From: Rostratula benghalensis
Taxonomy: Eukaryota; Chordata; Aves; Charadriiformes; Rostratulidae
Length of the DNA stretch: 64,000 nt
Assembly: GCA_013399305.1 (NCBI GenBank)
Contig: VXAI01000015.1
Span: forward strand, 4,608,845-4,672,844
Reading direction: 5' to 3'
Shown: piece by piece, positions 37,796 to 62,800 of the stretch
Layout: each line of letters opens with the position of its first letter
Numbering within the stretch: the stretch's first letter is position 1
Position numbers and translations under genes: made by a program
The notes under the pieces: model-generated
Database searches by the model: none
What the model was told of the DNA's origin: nothing
What the model saw: only the letters and a program-made list of their open reading frames with translations

Positions 37796-38473
37796 GAGCA
37801 GGTTTTGTGAAGTAAAAAGGTCGTTTATTACTGTCTTCGCTGTGCCATGGATGGATCAAGCTGGCGATGCAGGATACTGTGTGAGCCAGCACAGGCAGGA
37901 CACAAGGAACCACCCCAAAAACACAGATGAAATGCACAGAGTAAATTTATTGTCATTACCCCACAAACCAGGGGATGTCCAAAGCAGCACCTGGGCAGAG
38001 GCACAGAAGCAGGAACACAGACACTGAGCTCAGTCCTTGCCAGGGAGTGTTACCCAACCTGCTGTTCTCACCAGTATACTGGGTTCACGCAGGTGTAGTT
38101 CACCACTGGTCTTTGATCCTCCCCACAGCAGGGCAGGAATTTCCAGCATGTTCGACAGGGTGCCTCTGAGTCCATCACAGGCCTATGCTATTCAGACACA
38201 GGTGTTCTACTTGTCAAGCACAGAAGACTGAACAACAATTAGTATGATGCATCTGTCTTTCTACATGCCAGCTGCAAGTCACTTGAGCATGTTTATAATC
38301 CTCTTTGCCAATCTTCCCTTATTTTCCCCACACGCAGACACTCAGCTAGAAGTAGGGGATGTGGGAAATAGCCACTTCATCTTTTCCCCAAACTTTTCCA
38401 AGCATTATCATAGTAACTCAAGACACCACAGAGCGTGATGATCTCTGGCCCCCCTCTATATATACCCCCCTCT
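37796..38473 (-). other. Block with minus-strand poly(A) signals and TATA; possible solo LTR or lncRNA end
   Basis: Read on the minus strand, a TATATATA box (38464-38457) is followed about 510 nt later by an AATAAA (37951-37946) and a second AATAAA (37829-37824). The block has more CpG than its flanks. It could begin TG at 37795 or nearby on the plus strand, as an inverted LTR end would, but I found no matching target-site duplication or internal retroviral sequence. It is therefore a suggestion only: a decayed solo LTR, the 3' exon of an unannotated transcript, or coincidence. Confidence 0.2.
38449..38473. repeat. 9-bp direct repeats flanking a TATA box
   Basis: CCCCCCTCT occurs twice (38449-38457 and 38465-38473), separated by ATATATA. 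The centre forms a full TATATATA box on both strands. Seen directly in the sequence; promoter activity is not shown. Confidence 0.7.
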
Positions 38474-41400
38474 GCTACGAATGGGTCTGTAGTAGAGACT
38501 GGCATCTATATGGTCAGCAGCAGTGCCCTAGAAGGGCACACCAGCCTTGGAATTCCCCCTTTCTTGGCCACTGAGAGGTCTAAAGAGAAACAGGGTTGCC
38601 TGCAACTCAACCACTGTCTCCAGAACAAGACCACTAGAAGATTCAGCAGTACTGAAGGTTCAAGAGCAGGAGTGAGAAGAGAGACCATGATGCAGAGAAG
38701 CCATGCTGCAGATGCTGGTAATTTCATGCAAGTTATACATACAAATCAATTTCCTGCATTTGTCTGCTCTGAGGTACATCCCTGTGAAGGATTTAATTTA
38801 ATGTCCCATCTGCACCTACTACCCATGTGCTTAGGCCCTCACCAGCCGAAGGTCTGTACTGGCCAAAGCACTGGTTTATATCATCAATTGAAAGGACTTG
38901 GCTTCTCCATATGTTTTTTCCGATGAGACCAACACAGAGCAATTCCTCTTAGCATCAATGCTATCATTGAATTTGATTACCTGCTGGTTTAATTTGGTGA
39001 ACTGTTAATTTGAATTCTCTGATTTATGGATTCAGTTTTAATAGCAGCCTTTGATTGCTGCTTTATTCCATTCTGGTAGTTTAGTGAAATTGTACTGGAT
39101 TAGTTTAGCAATATGCCTGCTTCATTTTATATTTATTTGCTCATCTTTTTAATAAACCTGTAAGTACATATGACTGGTTATTTTATCAAGGCATAACCCG
39201 ATTCATAAATCCAAAGTTAAGCACAATTTAAACTAGGTTATTAAAAATACTGAACTAAAATTAGACAGAACAAAAGCCGGGAAGAAATACAGGCCTTCTC
39301 TCCTCCTTCTTTCTGCACTTTCCACACACCCTTTCACCTTCTCCTCCCTATCACTCTCCAGTAGCTTGCACAACTGGGAATGTAATTTGCCACAGGTCTA
39401 CACAATACACATGCACCAGACGAATGCAGAACTACTTAAACACTGTGCAGCTGACCATGCCCTACATGTGGGGCTCCCATGCCATTGCCATGGCTCTATA
39501 GGTCCTACATCCCTTAAGCTGCTGTAGCAGCTCACCATGGCAATCCTTGGGCCACTGAAAAAACTCTGGGACATCTCCACTCCCGCTGCAGTAGACACAA
39601 AGGTGCTGAGAAGAGGCACTGAGCATCTGCATGTTTAGCCTTGTGTTTCCAGCTACCTCAGTTTAACTAGGCTGGATTTATTTTTTTTTTTTAAGCCTAG
39701 CTTTTTCCCATTTTAGGTAGAGGGCTTGAAGAAAACAAATAAAAAGTAAGAGTGCCTCTGTGTCTTTAGCCTTCTCTAAACAGAACTGTGTTTTGATCTG
39801 CTCATTTTACAGGTAGCAGCTGAAGAAATATGAGCTCTACTACAGCAATTACTTCTCAGACAGATGATGCTACTGGAAGGACCACCAGGAAGGAACCTGA
39901 AACATAGAGGGTTCTCCAAAAGCCTGTACTACAAGAGGCCTGTACTCAGAGACCTGCACAGACATGAAGCTCTGTGAAACTTAATGGGAAATGCTACACT
40001 TCGTAATCATTCCTTGCTACAACAAACCGCAGCGCTCACCCACAATTGCATATTATCCCAGGTGATAATTCACTCCAGCCACTTCTACAAAGTGACACAC
40101 TTGTAATTCTTATCTAAATATTTAATTCCTTCCTACTTGAGATAAGCTGCATATCTCATTAGCAAATGTCTAGGAATCTTCCCTTCAGCCACAAGTGTCA
40201 GGCCAACACCAGCTTGTGCCATCAGAGTCCACAGGCTTTTATTCAGAGAGCAGGAACCAGGACACCCTTGCAGGGAGCTGAAGGTAGAGCCCAGACTCCC
40301 AGGTTCCCCGATCTACTCAGAGCACTCACAACTCACACAGCAATGAAACCCTCACTCACACCTACACAAGTGTAGCCATCTGGGTCCCATTGGCATTACT
40401 TGAGGAAAGCACAGGTCTACAAATAACACTACCAGTGATTACCAGAACCCTGCAGAGGCACAGAGAGAACAGGACTGCCCATATGTGGGAAGACATCTGG
40501 ATTTATACCAGTTGTTTCTTCCCAGTTGGGAACAAATCCCTTTTGCTCTGCATTTGGGAGAAACTTCAATTTTAGTCTGCTTGGTGGGTTTGCCCTGAAG
40601 TTGTCAGTTATCTGACCTGCTCATTTCCCTCTTCCCCCAGCATGATCTTGCATTTTTTTTGGTAATAATAGCCCTTAAAATAGTAAGATACAAGTGCCTT
40701 ACAAAGGAGAGAAGATATTCTTGGAGCACTTTAAAAAAACGTGTGTAAAACTCATGCTTTGCTGATGGATGTGGTATGACTAACCTAGCGGCAGGATAGG
40801 AAAAGTAAATGGCAGATCCCAAAATGCAGGGATAGAGTGGAAGAATGGGAAACGGTGACTTGATTTGCCAAAGTGTTTCTGTTACAGAATATTAATCTTT
40901 CAGACAATCCATGAGAAGGCCCTGTAGCAATCTCATATGAAATTAATAGAGTCTCATCATTATGGTAACCTTAGCTCAGTTTTGTAAGATGTATAGTGTC
41001 ATCATAACCAAAGAAGAGACCCTGGATAATTCTGCTCCTACAGCAATTACTACTAAATGGCACTGAAGTGACAATCATTAGCTACATGGCATTTTGGGTG
41101 CCTGTTTGTCTCAAATGGGGCTTTCTGCCTGCAGTGCAGCTGTCTGGCTGGAGCCTTACAAGATGTGCAATGCTTGTTGGGAACCAAAATCTCCCCCATC
41201 ACCAGAAAACATACAATTCTGACCCGACTATCACATACAGCCAGATTATCAATTACATGTACAGTGCATACCAACAGTACTGTTCATCACACAGTTCCAA
41301 ACACGCCACTGCACCTCCAGAAAGATGCACAATTGGCTGCAACTTGCCTGAGCACGCCCAAAGCACCCCCTGCTGCAGCCAAGGGGATGATTAGCACAGG

Positions 41401-44400
41401 GTGCCTTTGCAACTGGATATGGCTCAGCTGAACACCAGACACATTGTCTCCAGGATGCTCGTGGCTGGCTTTGACATTCTCGCTTCACATAAAGAGCTTT
41501 AATCCCTCCCCAGCAGAGGCATAAAGAGAATGGGTCTGAGTTCGTCCAAAATAAGTAATCAAGAGGGAAGAATTATTCAGTAATTTGCATCATTATCTCT
41601 GTCTGCTGCTGCATCTTTTCTGGCAGCTTATTTTTAAGCACTGAAATCCAGTTTAGGAGTCTTTCAAAACAGAGCAACACTTGCTGCTACTTAGTCTTGG
41701 AGCTCGACAAGATGGAAAGAAGAAATGTAGGTGCAAACACTGGGGGTCATTGCCTTATTTCCAGCAAGCTTGGTGTAGCACCATGAACTCACTGCATCTC
41801 TGCTTTCCAAAAGTGAGAGCCTTTTTCAGGTCATCTCTCAAATTTAATCAACATCAAAGCATTTCTGGAAGCTAAGGGCAAGTCAGCATATCCACTAGTT
41901 GAGGAAACATGGTCTTCCTAGCAGTTAAGCTGTATCAGAAGCATCAGATCCAGGATGTACCGCACTGACTTTGCTCTTACTGCTTCCCAAGCTTGGGACA
42001 CCTAAGCAAACAAGATGTCTCCTTCCCTCCAACCACTACTCAAGAATAAATAAACCCCAAAGATAGGACTCACTTTTTCACCGAGGTCCATTCTGTGCCA
42101 GCAGCCTCAAAGCAACAGGAAAGCTTCACTTCTCCTCTCACCTTCACCCACTCCTTCCTCCTGCAACCAGCTCTCTCCCATCCTACGGCTGTACTACCCC
42201 ACCAGCAGCACAGCTTTCACACAGTGCTGAACCTTCATCAGCCACAACCCAAATGCTCTTCTCTTCCCTGGCACACTGGGTTCCTTGTTACTGCCAGCAC
42301 CAGATGATTTCACTAATTGCCTCCACCCCCCCAGCAGACAGGCCAAGCCCTTGCACAGGTACAGCTGGGTGCCTGGGCCCTTCAGGTGGGGAGAGTGTTC
42401 ACCTGGCATTGTCTCATCTCAAAAAACAGGCCCCCCCTCAGCCTGCTCACATTTTTATCCCTTAACAACAATTGGAAGTCACTGAGCTTCTCAGATGAAA
42501 GGCTCTCCTCTAAGTGCAAATTATTATTAATGAATTTCCATCCTGGCTTCTTGACAGAAAAATGTACCTTGCAGTGTGTTATCTTTGCAACCATGCACCC
42601 TTGGCACCCAGAGATTCCCTCATCTGGCAAATACAGCACGTTGCCAAGAGTGATGTTCAGAGCAGCTCTCTGCACCCGATCCCAGTGCCTTTGTAACTGC
42701 AGCACAGCAAAGCTTAAGAAATGTAAATCCTGGCATTTGACCTAATGTGAATTTCTCAAATAAATGATATTTCACAGCCCGGTGGTTTCCTCCCCGCTGA
42801 GATGATCATTTACAGTGCCTCACTCAGAATTGGGCTTTGACGGAATTTTTGGTCAGTGGAAGATAAATTGAAAAATTTCAGTATCTGCCTCAGTCTCTGA
42901 AGCACTATGTTCTGTAGCTTCAGAGAAATTAAATGCAAAGGCAGGGCTGAGTTGTTCCCTTTTTTTAATTCCCTCTGTTGTCCCTTCAAATACCGCTTCT
43001 CCTCCTCAGCAAAGACCATGTGATTTTGAAGACACGCTCCTATTCAGCCACGAGTTACAGGAGTCAAAATCAATGGCTTCTTCTAAGCTTCCTTTGGGCC
43101 TAGGACCTACAAAGAGCACAGTGCCAGGATTTCCAGGAAAGCAATCAAGCCCCTCTGCAGCTCAGTCAGCCCGGATGTAGGCAACAGGTAGGTAGAGCAG
43201 CAGGAGACAGTCTCCCTGCTTTGTTTGAAGCAACATCCTGAAGAGCCAGGCTGGCAGGTCCTGGTAAAGGAAATACCGGACACGTGAAAGAGTTCCTGCT
43301 CCTCAGGAAGACAGTAGGCTGTGCTAGGAGAGGCATTGCCTCCATCCCACCCAAGTCCCCAGAGCACTTCAGGTAGCCTTCTCTCTTCCAACTTTCATGG
43401 CAGGGACAACCAATCCCCTCATCTTGGGAAGCACACAAATTCAGTTTATCATGCAGCAAAGCAGCTTTAAAACTGCCCAAACAGTCAGGAACTTCTCATC
43501 TATGTTAAAAGTCCAGACTCCCAGCTGCTGTCAATTAACATGGATCTACCAGGTGGCTTCAATGGAGACACACAAATTCACAGCAGGTGTGGATCTAGAC
43601 AGAAGTGCTGTAGCTGTGACTAACACAAGAGTTGAAGCAAGATCTTGGGACTGGAGGGGCTTCCCAATTCTTCCCTCGCAACCACCACAGGCCTTGCATT
43701 GTGTGGGTCTGTTGTTAAATACATCATACCCAGTCTGAACACATTTTCCACATTTTGACTACAATTATATATATGGTACAGAACCTGGAGCAGTGGTTCT
43801 TCTTCTTCGCTATAGTACGATGTCATATTACGATAGGCAGTACCTCAGGTGGCTTCCTCTTTAAAACCTCACCATGTTGCCAATGTGGAGATTGGCTGAA
43901 GTCCATTAGTTGATAACTCAGGAACTAAAAGACATCAATAATAGGCATGTGTTAGTTAAAAAAAAAAACAAAAAAACATCAGAGAAAAGCATTTTATGTG
44001 CTTCAGGGATGTTGTGTTGCCATTTAACTTGCTTTGGGAATGTGGCCGCGCTGACAGCCCTTGAGTCCTGCTAAAGAACCTGCTGCTTAAGCCTCTCTCT
44101 CCCCTCTGGCCATGCATGTGCTCGAGTTGGCAGTTGTACGTGGTTATCAGCATTTGCAAAGTGATTACTACGGCACAGACAAGATAAAGGGTAAGTCAGA
44201 ACTGTAACAAACATCCATGGTAATCTGCAGTGTGTGTAAAATGCTGTATGTGTTTGTGAATGGCAAGTGTCCAACCCAGTGCTACCGGCTGCCATCAATG
44301 AAATCTGCATGAGCAAGCCTCTCAAACCACTCACTTTGGAGGGACTCTGCAGCCACCATTTTTTCTAATTTAAATATAATGACAAAATGCTTTCACTGAG

Positions 44401-45830
44401 AAGTGACACATGGCTAATCGTCAATGAAATCTTTCCACAATGATCACCACTGTATATTAAGATTAATTTTTCTGATGGAGAGTCATTTCAAACAAACTGC
44501 CCAAGTCTGAATCTACAGACAACAGAAATATAGGTGCAGTCAATAAACAAGAAGCAAAAAAAGGTGACTATTTCAATGAATATATAAACAACAAACAAGC
44601 TATAACTTTCCTGTCCACAACAGAAGAGCTCTTCTCCTCTTTGGGAATGTTGAATCCAATCTGAGTTGCATTAATACAGAACTAAGTCTTTCAAATAAAA
44701 GTTACACGGCTGTTTTTGAAAAGGAATTGCAAAATAGTATCTCATGGGAAACTTCAATTTCAATGAAGACATGTTTTAATTTCTTGGAAAAAGCACTTGA
44801 GCTTTTGAAGAGGAGCTGAATTAGGAATAATGTTTTCATTCACTGTGGAATACTTTCCCTAGACAATGCAGTGAGATAGCAAGACAAAGAAAGACATGCA
44901 CATACCATCATGAAAATACAGAGAAAGATGAATTCTGCTCATAAGGTTTCCTTTCAGTACCCAACTGTTTATCTTAGACACTCTTTTCTCTTCCAATTCT
45001 ATAAAGCCTCAGCAGACAAAAGCAAAGAGCAAAGTCAGGGTGCATGGATTAGAAACCAGTGACTTAGCAATTAGCCCTTTCCTCTACAGCCAGTGCTGTA
45101 CCAGTACACGTATTTGGGAGCACTGGTTTACTGGAGATGCCATTCTTCATACGGGGGCTGGTCAGCATAGTAACAGCCTTCTTAAAAGTGCAATTTGAAC
45201 AATTATATTCTGCGCTACCATGCTGTATTATATTTGCTCCGTACTATCTTTCTTGTTCCTCCACCATTGTATTTTGCAATTCTGTGCTGTAAATGTCCTT
45301 TTCACCTCACAGACACCTGCTTTTTCCCAGGAAGATATACTGATCCCTGAGGTGTGGCTGATGCATCACTGTGCTTAGCTTGTAAAGTAGCTTGGGGTCC
45401 TTTGGGATACGGGTGCTTTGTATATGTCAGTTGTGATTCAGTGAAACTTGCTTCCATCTGAACCTACTGTATCAATCAGAGAAGCAACATAATTAATTAT
45501 GACTGGGCTGCACACATCAGAAGCAAGAGTCCTGGAGTTGTTTATGCTGATGGTAGGCATGAAGATGAACAAGATGAATAGTGACACTGCCATGAACTGT
45601 GCCTGACTGCTGTCTTCTCCTGCCATCCATCATCATCACCACATTGGGTGGGAAGGGGAAGCAGCTCACCAAAGAAGGGGCAGAGCAGTGAAAAACTTTC
45701 ATACATCTCTATTCTCCTCTCTTCAGACAGGGGCTTAAATTTTGTTGCAGCTGTTAGGCAGTGGATGATGCAGTACTTCAACAGAGAAATGACAGGAGCC
45801 CACTCCCCTCAGAAAAAAAGAGGTTATTTT
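38474..45830. other. Intergenic, no gene seen
   Basis: Non-coding sequence between the 38 kb block and the inferred end of TMEM132C. A 163-codon plus-strand ORF at 38,435-38,926 and several of about 100-140 codons at 42.3-43.7 kb show no domains, no splice structure and open overlapping frames on both strands. They look like chance ORFs in pyrimidine-rich sequence. An A-rich tract lies near 43,960-43,977. Confidence 0.65.
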
Positions 45831-47626
45831 GTCAAGCCATGTAAAGCATTTTAATTACAATTTGTATAACATGTATAAATAAATATTACATTCTTTCAGT
45901 CTACAATGCATACTAGGCATATCTTGTTAAAACGTCCGTCTATGTTACTGGGTGGCAGGATTCATTTTGTCCGAGTAAAAAAACCAAACGACTGAGTTTA
46001 GTAATAAAAAAAATAAAATACATGGGTAAAGACAGGACAACGTAAGTGCTTCTGGCTAAGAGTCAGGATGTAATACTATTTTCCAAAATGCTGGATATAC
46101 CATCTTCCTTGTAGCTAAAAAAGGTTTTGGATGACAGTGGTTTGCTCATTGTATCGATTTGCATCCGCCATTAGTGTAGACTGGCACTGAGTCAACACAG
46201 TTCTGCCAGTTTACACAACGAATCTATGACTCTGGTTTGTATTCAGATTTATTACTGGTTCTGTGTTTTTTATTCACAACATCAGCGTTACAATCTAGCC
46301 TAAAATTTTCAGTCTTAGCTGGTCCAAAGGCAAAACCCCCCCCCCAAAACCTATAAAATAGCTCCACGTATTTCTTGATCTTGTTTCAGCAATATTTCCC
46401 TTCCTCCCAACAGTCTGTCCAGAGGCCAGCTCTTCCACTACAAGGAAATAAAAGTGTGGGGACAATCAATGTCTTCCTGTCCATTCTTGTAGCTTTATGA
46501 GCTTGATGAGAGCTGGTGACATTAGAATAAACAGAAAATTATTGAACAAAATTATGAATTTAAAAAAACCCCAAAATCCAGGCTCTACACATTTGGCCTG
46601 TGATGGTCTCAGTTCCAGGTACAGTGAAAATACACCACTGGGGCATTCCCATGGGTTGTTATTTCTAAAAGCTAACATAAAACAGCACCTTCTTCCCCTG
46701 GTGAAAGATGGGAACTTTGGTTGTGGAAATGTCAAACAACTACTATATAAACAATCCAAACCTGAAAATAAAATGAATAATTCTTCCAAACAGAACATAT
46801 TTCTAGCCAGGGTAAAACAATGGAGGCTTAGGCTTTCAGAAGAGACACCACATGGAAATTATTAGTCAATACTTATCCCCTGAATTCTTTAAATGACAGG
46901 AGATAATTTATAGCTAACCTACAAGCAAAATGTTCTTGGTCCATGTGAACTTAATGAGTTGAAAAATTTACTGGCTTTAAGATATTTAAAAGAAAAATAA
47001 AAGGGAAAATTATTCTGTTTCAACTTACAAGACAAACAGAAAAGTAAAAATAAAAATACCAGGTAATTTCTTCTTCATATATAATGGCAAAGACACATCT
47101 TCACTTCAAATGAAGGGATAAAAAGAAACAGCTTGAGTAACAATCTAAAAAAATCTCCTTGTGGGTCATATGTCCATAATTGTGATGTTTTATTAGAAAC
47201 ACAGATAAGGTACTGTTTGTCTCTTACTTATTCTTTTCATGCTTCTATATTCTCTCTTTTCTTTTTACACATATTTTTTGTACTTTGAAACATTGCTATC
47301 ATTATTATTTGAATGACCCATAAAACAAATTTTTACAACCTCATCTTGCTCAGTTCATCATAACTGGTCACACCATGTCCTTGTTCCTTTCTGCTACTTA
47401 TATTCCACTTCCTAAATTCATGAGTAGCTGAGTAACTGCTGGAAAAACAAAACAAAATGAAAACCAAAAAAAAGCATCAAGAGTTTGGCAAATTTCTTTC
47501 CCTGATTATAAAAACTGCCTCATCATTTCTCCTGGTGGCTCCTTCTACTCCCCCTCTTCTGTCCCAATATATACTGTAGAACTGAAGGCATCAAGGTGTG
47601 GTTAAACCCAAAAAACCAGCAAGGAG
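45831..47626 (-). other. TMEM132C: TMEM132C 3' UTR (end inferred)
   Basis: AT-rich sequence downstream of the TMEM132C stop codon in transcript direction. Minus-strand AATAAA signals occur at 47194-47189, 46274-46269 and 46253-46248, and ATTAAA at 45855-45850. Alternative shorter UTRs are therefore possible. A C10 run lies at 46336-46345. The plus-strand 122-codon ORF at 46,497-46,865 has no recognisable feature. Confidence 0.55.
45850..45855 (-). terminator. TMEM132C: TMEM132C distal poly(A) signal candidate (ATTAAA)
   Basis: On the minus strand an ATTAAA lies about 20 nt after an AU-rich element (overlapping ATTTA pentamers, 45884-45874). A T-rich downstream element (CTCTTTTTTTCTG) follows about 30 nt further on. 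The combination is the most convincing 3' end downstream of the TMEM132C stop. It would give a 3' UTR of about 1.8 kb. Confidence 0.45.
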
Positions 47627-59802
<12,176 letters not shown>

Positions 59803-62800
59803 CTAAGGGGGAAGAAGAGTGAGAGAAAGAAGAAAAGGTAATCACTGCAACAAAACCCTGGCTTCTCAAAACCAAAAACAAACAGAAAGGCTCCTTTCTT
59901 TTTATGAATGTTATTGATGGCCTTTTACAATGGAAGCAGCTGAACACAAAAATCCTCTATTGGCTCAGGAGGCATAATTATGCTGGAGATGCCTAAAGAC
60001 TGGATACTATTTATGAAGCTTGTGGTTGACTATTGGTTTGTTATGCAGTGAGCCACTAGCTGATCACAGCGCTGTGGAATTCATAATGAGCAAGGCTCCT
60101 TCGCAGCTTGGTCAGGAGGAACCCAGCAAACCAAACCAGGTCTCAATGGAGGCAAGCAGCAAATCGAAGTTCTACCTTGATGAGCACATTCATCAAGGGG
60201 TGACAGTGCTTTCAGTCTTCAATACAAATCCACTCTGGAGTGGATTTCACCCACTGTAGGGTAACAGAAGTCTACTCATTTCCTCCACAATAAACATTAT
60301 CTGTTTATAAATGTTTACATTTTGATTAAAGCTGTAAAGTATTTCTAAACACTGCAGTAGATTTATCATCAACATGTAAATGCTGTTCTGAAATATAAGC
60401 ATGCATTATCATAGTCATGTAAGAGTTATATCAGTAATCACTTCTTTAATCAATGTTGTAATTTACAGACCATTGAGTTTTCTCATTTATTACGTTACTG
60501 AGTACTAGTGATAAAATCACTCCCGAATATATAAATCATTAAGAGGGATACAGATAGTATGAAGTGACTCCATGTGATAAAGTCATTGTCATATCTATTC
60601 CTAAAGGTGTCATAAATGTCTAGGGAAATCCTGTGGCACATTAATCATACATTAAGTGGCTGGCAATGGGAGCTGTTACATTACTAAATGAGCTGGCATG
60701 TCTGCAGAAATTAACAGTAAACCCTGCAGATCTCTTCAACTCCTGCTCCTGCTCCCATCCCGTCAGAATCCTATTTCATCACCCATAATGAGTATTGTTA
60801 GTGGTGCCAATGTCTCTCCCCACCTGAACATATACTTATATTATCATCTGCTCCCTTTTATCCCCACTCCCATTCCGGATACCATTTTATTCAAATGAAC
60901 ATGATCAGCTGGAAATGCTTATGGCCCTCAGTCTAATCAAACAGATGGGTGTCCTCTGTGACCACAGATACAGGAACTAAACTGTTCCCAGTTTGACATC
61001 CTATTTATACCCTCTGTCAGGTTTAGGCATTGCTTACATTCTGGTAAAATATTTGATGGTGAGATTGCAAGAGGAAATATCAGAGAACATAATACAAACA
61101 TTTCTGTGACCCATTCCCTAAGTGGATTACACTGCAACTGGGCTCTGTTGACTGAAAACGGTACCTGACCCATCTGCTGTTTAGGCTTCTCTCTCAGACC
61201 ATTTAATATAGGTCTAAAAGTCTGAAGGTGGCAGAAGTTTCTTCATTTATCACTTAGAATGGCATGCCCTGTTGCCCTATGACCTTAGGAAAGTCAATTC
61301 AACTCTTTCTGTCATTTTACCCACTGGTGTAAAGAATCCAAACCAGGGAGCCTTGCTCAGGGAGCTGCACTGCACCTGGAGTATAGAACAACTTCTGGAG
61401 CCAAACTGGAAGTAGTGAGTGTACCCTGGGGAGGAGACCCTATGTCTGGAACATTTTAGAAAGCGGCTTCAGATATGGCTCTCCATTCTTTAGCCCTATA
61501 TTCCTTCAAGAAGAAGTTTTTGGAAGTTTGTCAATAAGATTTAGTTCTGCTTGGAGGAGCAGCAATTGCCATCCTGGAACTGGTTCCATCCTATAAATTC
61601 CTATGGAGTTGATCCCAAAGACAAATGGATGAACTTTCTGAGCTAGTTGTACAAGTTCCTTGTTTATGCACAGAGTAAACCACATGCACGTGCTGATAAA
61701 AGATTTCTGATAACATATTCAGCTTCAGACTGACCAGGTCTGGTCTAGATGTATGATTTAATATTATCTAAAGCCCAATGTTGTCAGTAACAGAACAAAT
61801 GTGACTGCCAGGGAAAAAACACAGTAACAATAGTAGCAAAACTGCAATTCCTAAATGGTTCTGGGCTGAGATCCAATCTCCATCTGTATTTGTAAAGCTG
61901 CTATATGCCTTCATGGGTATGCAACAAACAAATGGCTAAACAAATACATACAGCATCCTAAGGAGGTGGCTGCTATAGCTACCGCACAGCCTTTAAAATT
62001 GCTACAGGATAGTATTTATTACTGGACATGCATCAGCAATAGTGGCGGATCTTTATGAGCTGCACTGAGAAAAACATTACTCTTCTCACAAAGTACAAGC
62101 ATTGCTAATGTCCTTACACATGCTCTTTCTTCTGTTCCTGTATTTCTGATAAAGAGGTAGCACGCAGAGAGTCCAGGAGGAGTAAAGCCTATAGTGGACT
62201 GTATTACTGTATGCATTTTAACTATTGTGCTTTCAGGTATCCATTCTTGAAGCAACATTGATTGTTTTTGAGAAAGAAAGGCAACAGACTTCCCATCTAG
62301 TGCTATACAGGAGATGAAAGGGAGAAGGGAACAGCATCTCTGTGTCTAATTCACTATGTGTGTGTGCTCTTCTCGTGTACAGGATTAAGGATCCTTTTCA
62401 AGAGACATTCAATTAAAGCTATTCCATAGTTTACAGCTTCTGTAAGCAGCACATCTCAGCTAAGCTTAGATATAGTGGGTTTGCTTCCCTTTCCCTTGTC
62501 TCACACAGTGTCACTTAAAAAATAAATAAAAAGGATTTCTCAGCCTCTGAGAACAAATCCAGATGTACTCATTCTGCTGCAGTCTCTAACAGCAGCAAGC
62601 CACGTCTAAGACCTGATTTGCTAATCAGACACCTCTCACAAATAAAGGGTAGGGGTTATGTGGTGCAACAACAGACCCCCTTAGCTCAGATTAACTCAGA
62701 TGGAAGTAATATCACAGTCAGCTCGGGTTTGGAATTATTCAAAGTAGACTTGGTAAAACTGTTTTGATCTTTTCACATATGGGGTTAAGGGAGATGGAAA

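Noticed and set aside
38435..38926. 163-codon plus-strand ORF
   Set aside because: Composition is random-looking, frames are open on both strands, and there is no recognisable motif. It starts inside the TATA/direct-repeat patch.
11081..45830. Avian CR1 LINE 3' ends
   Set aside because: I looked for the CR1 3'-terminal ATTCTATG-type repeats and the preceding conserved tail and found no convincing copy by eye; old fragments could still be missed.
46497..46865. Opposed 110-122 codon ORFs in the TMEM132C 3' UTR region
   Set aside because: They are shadows of each other in UTR-like sequence, with no family features.
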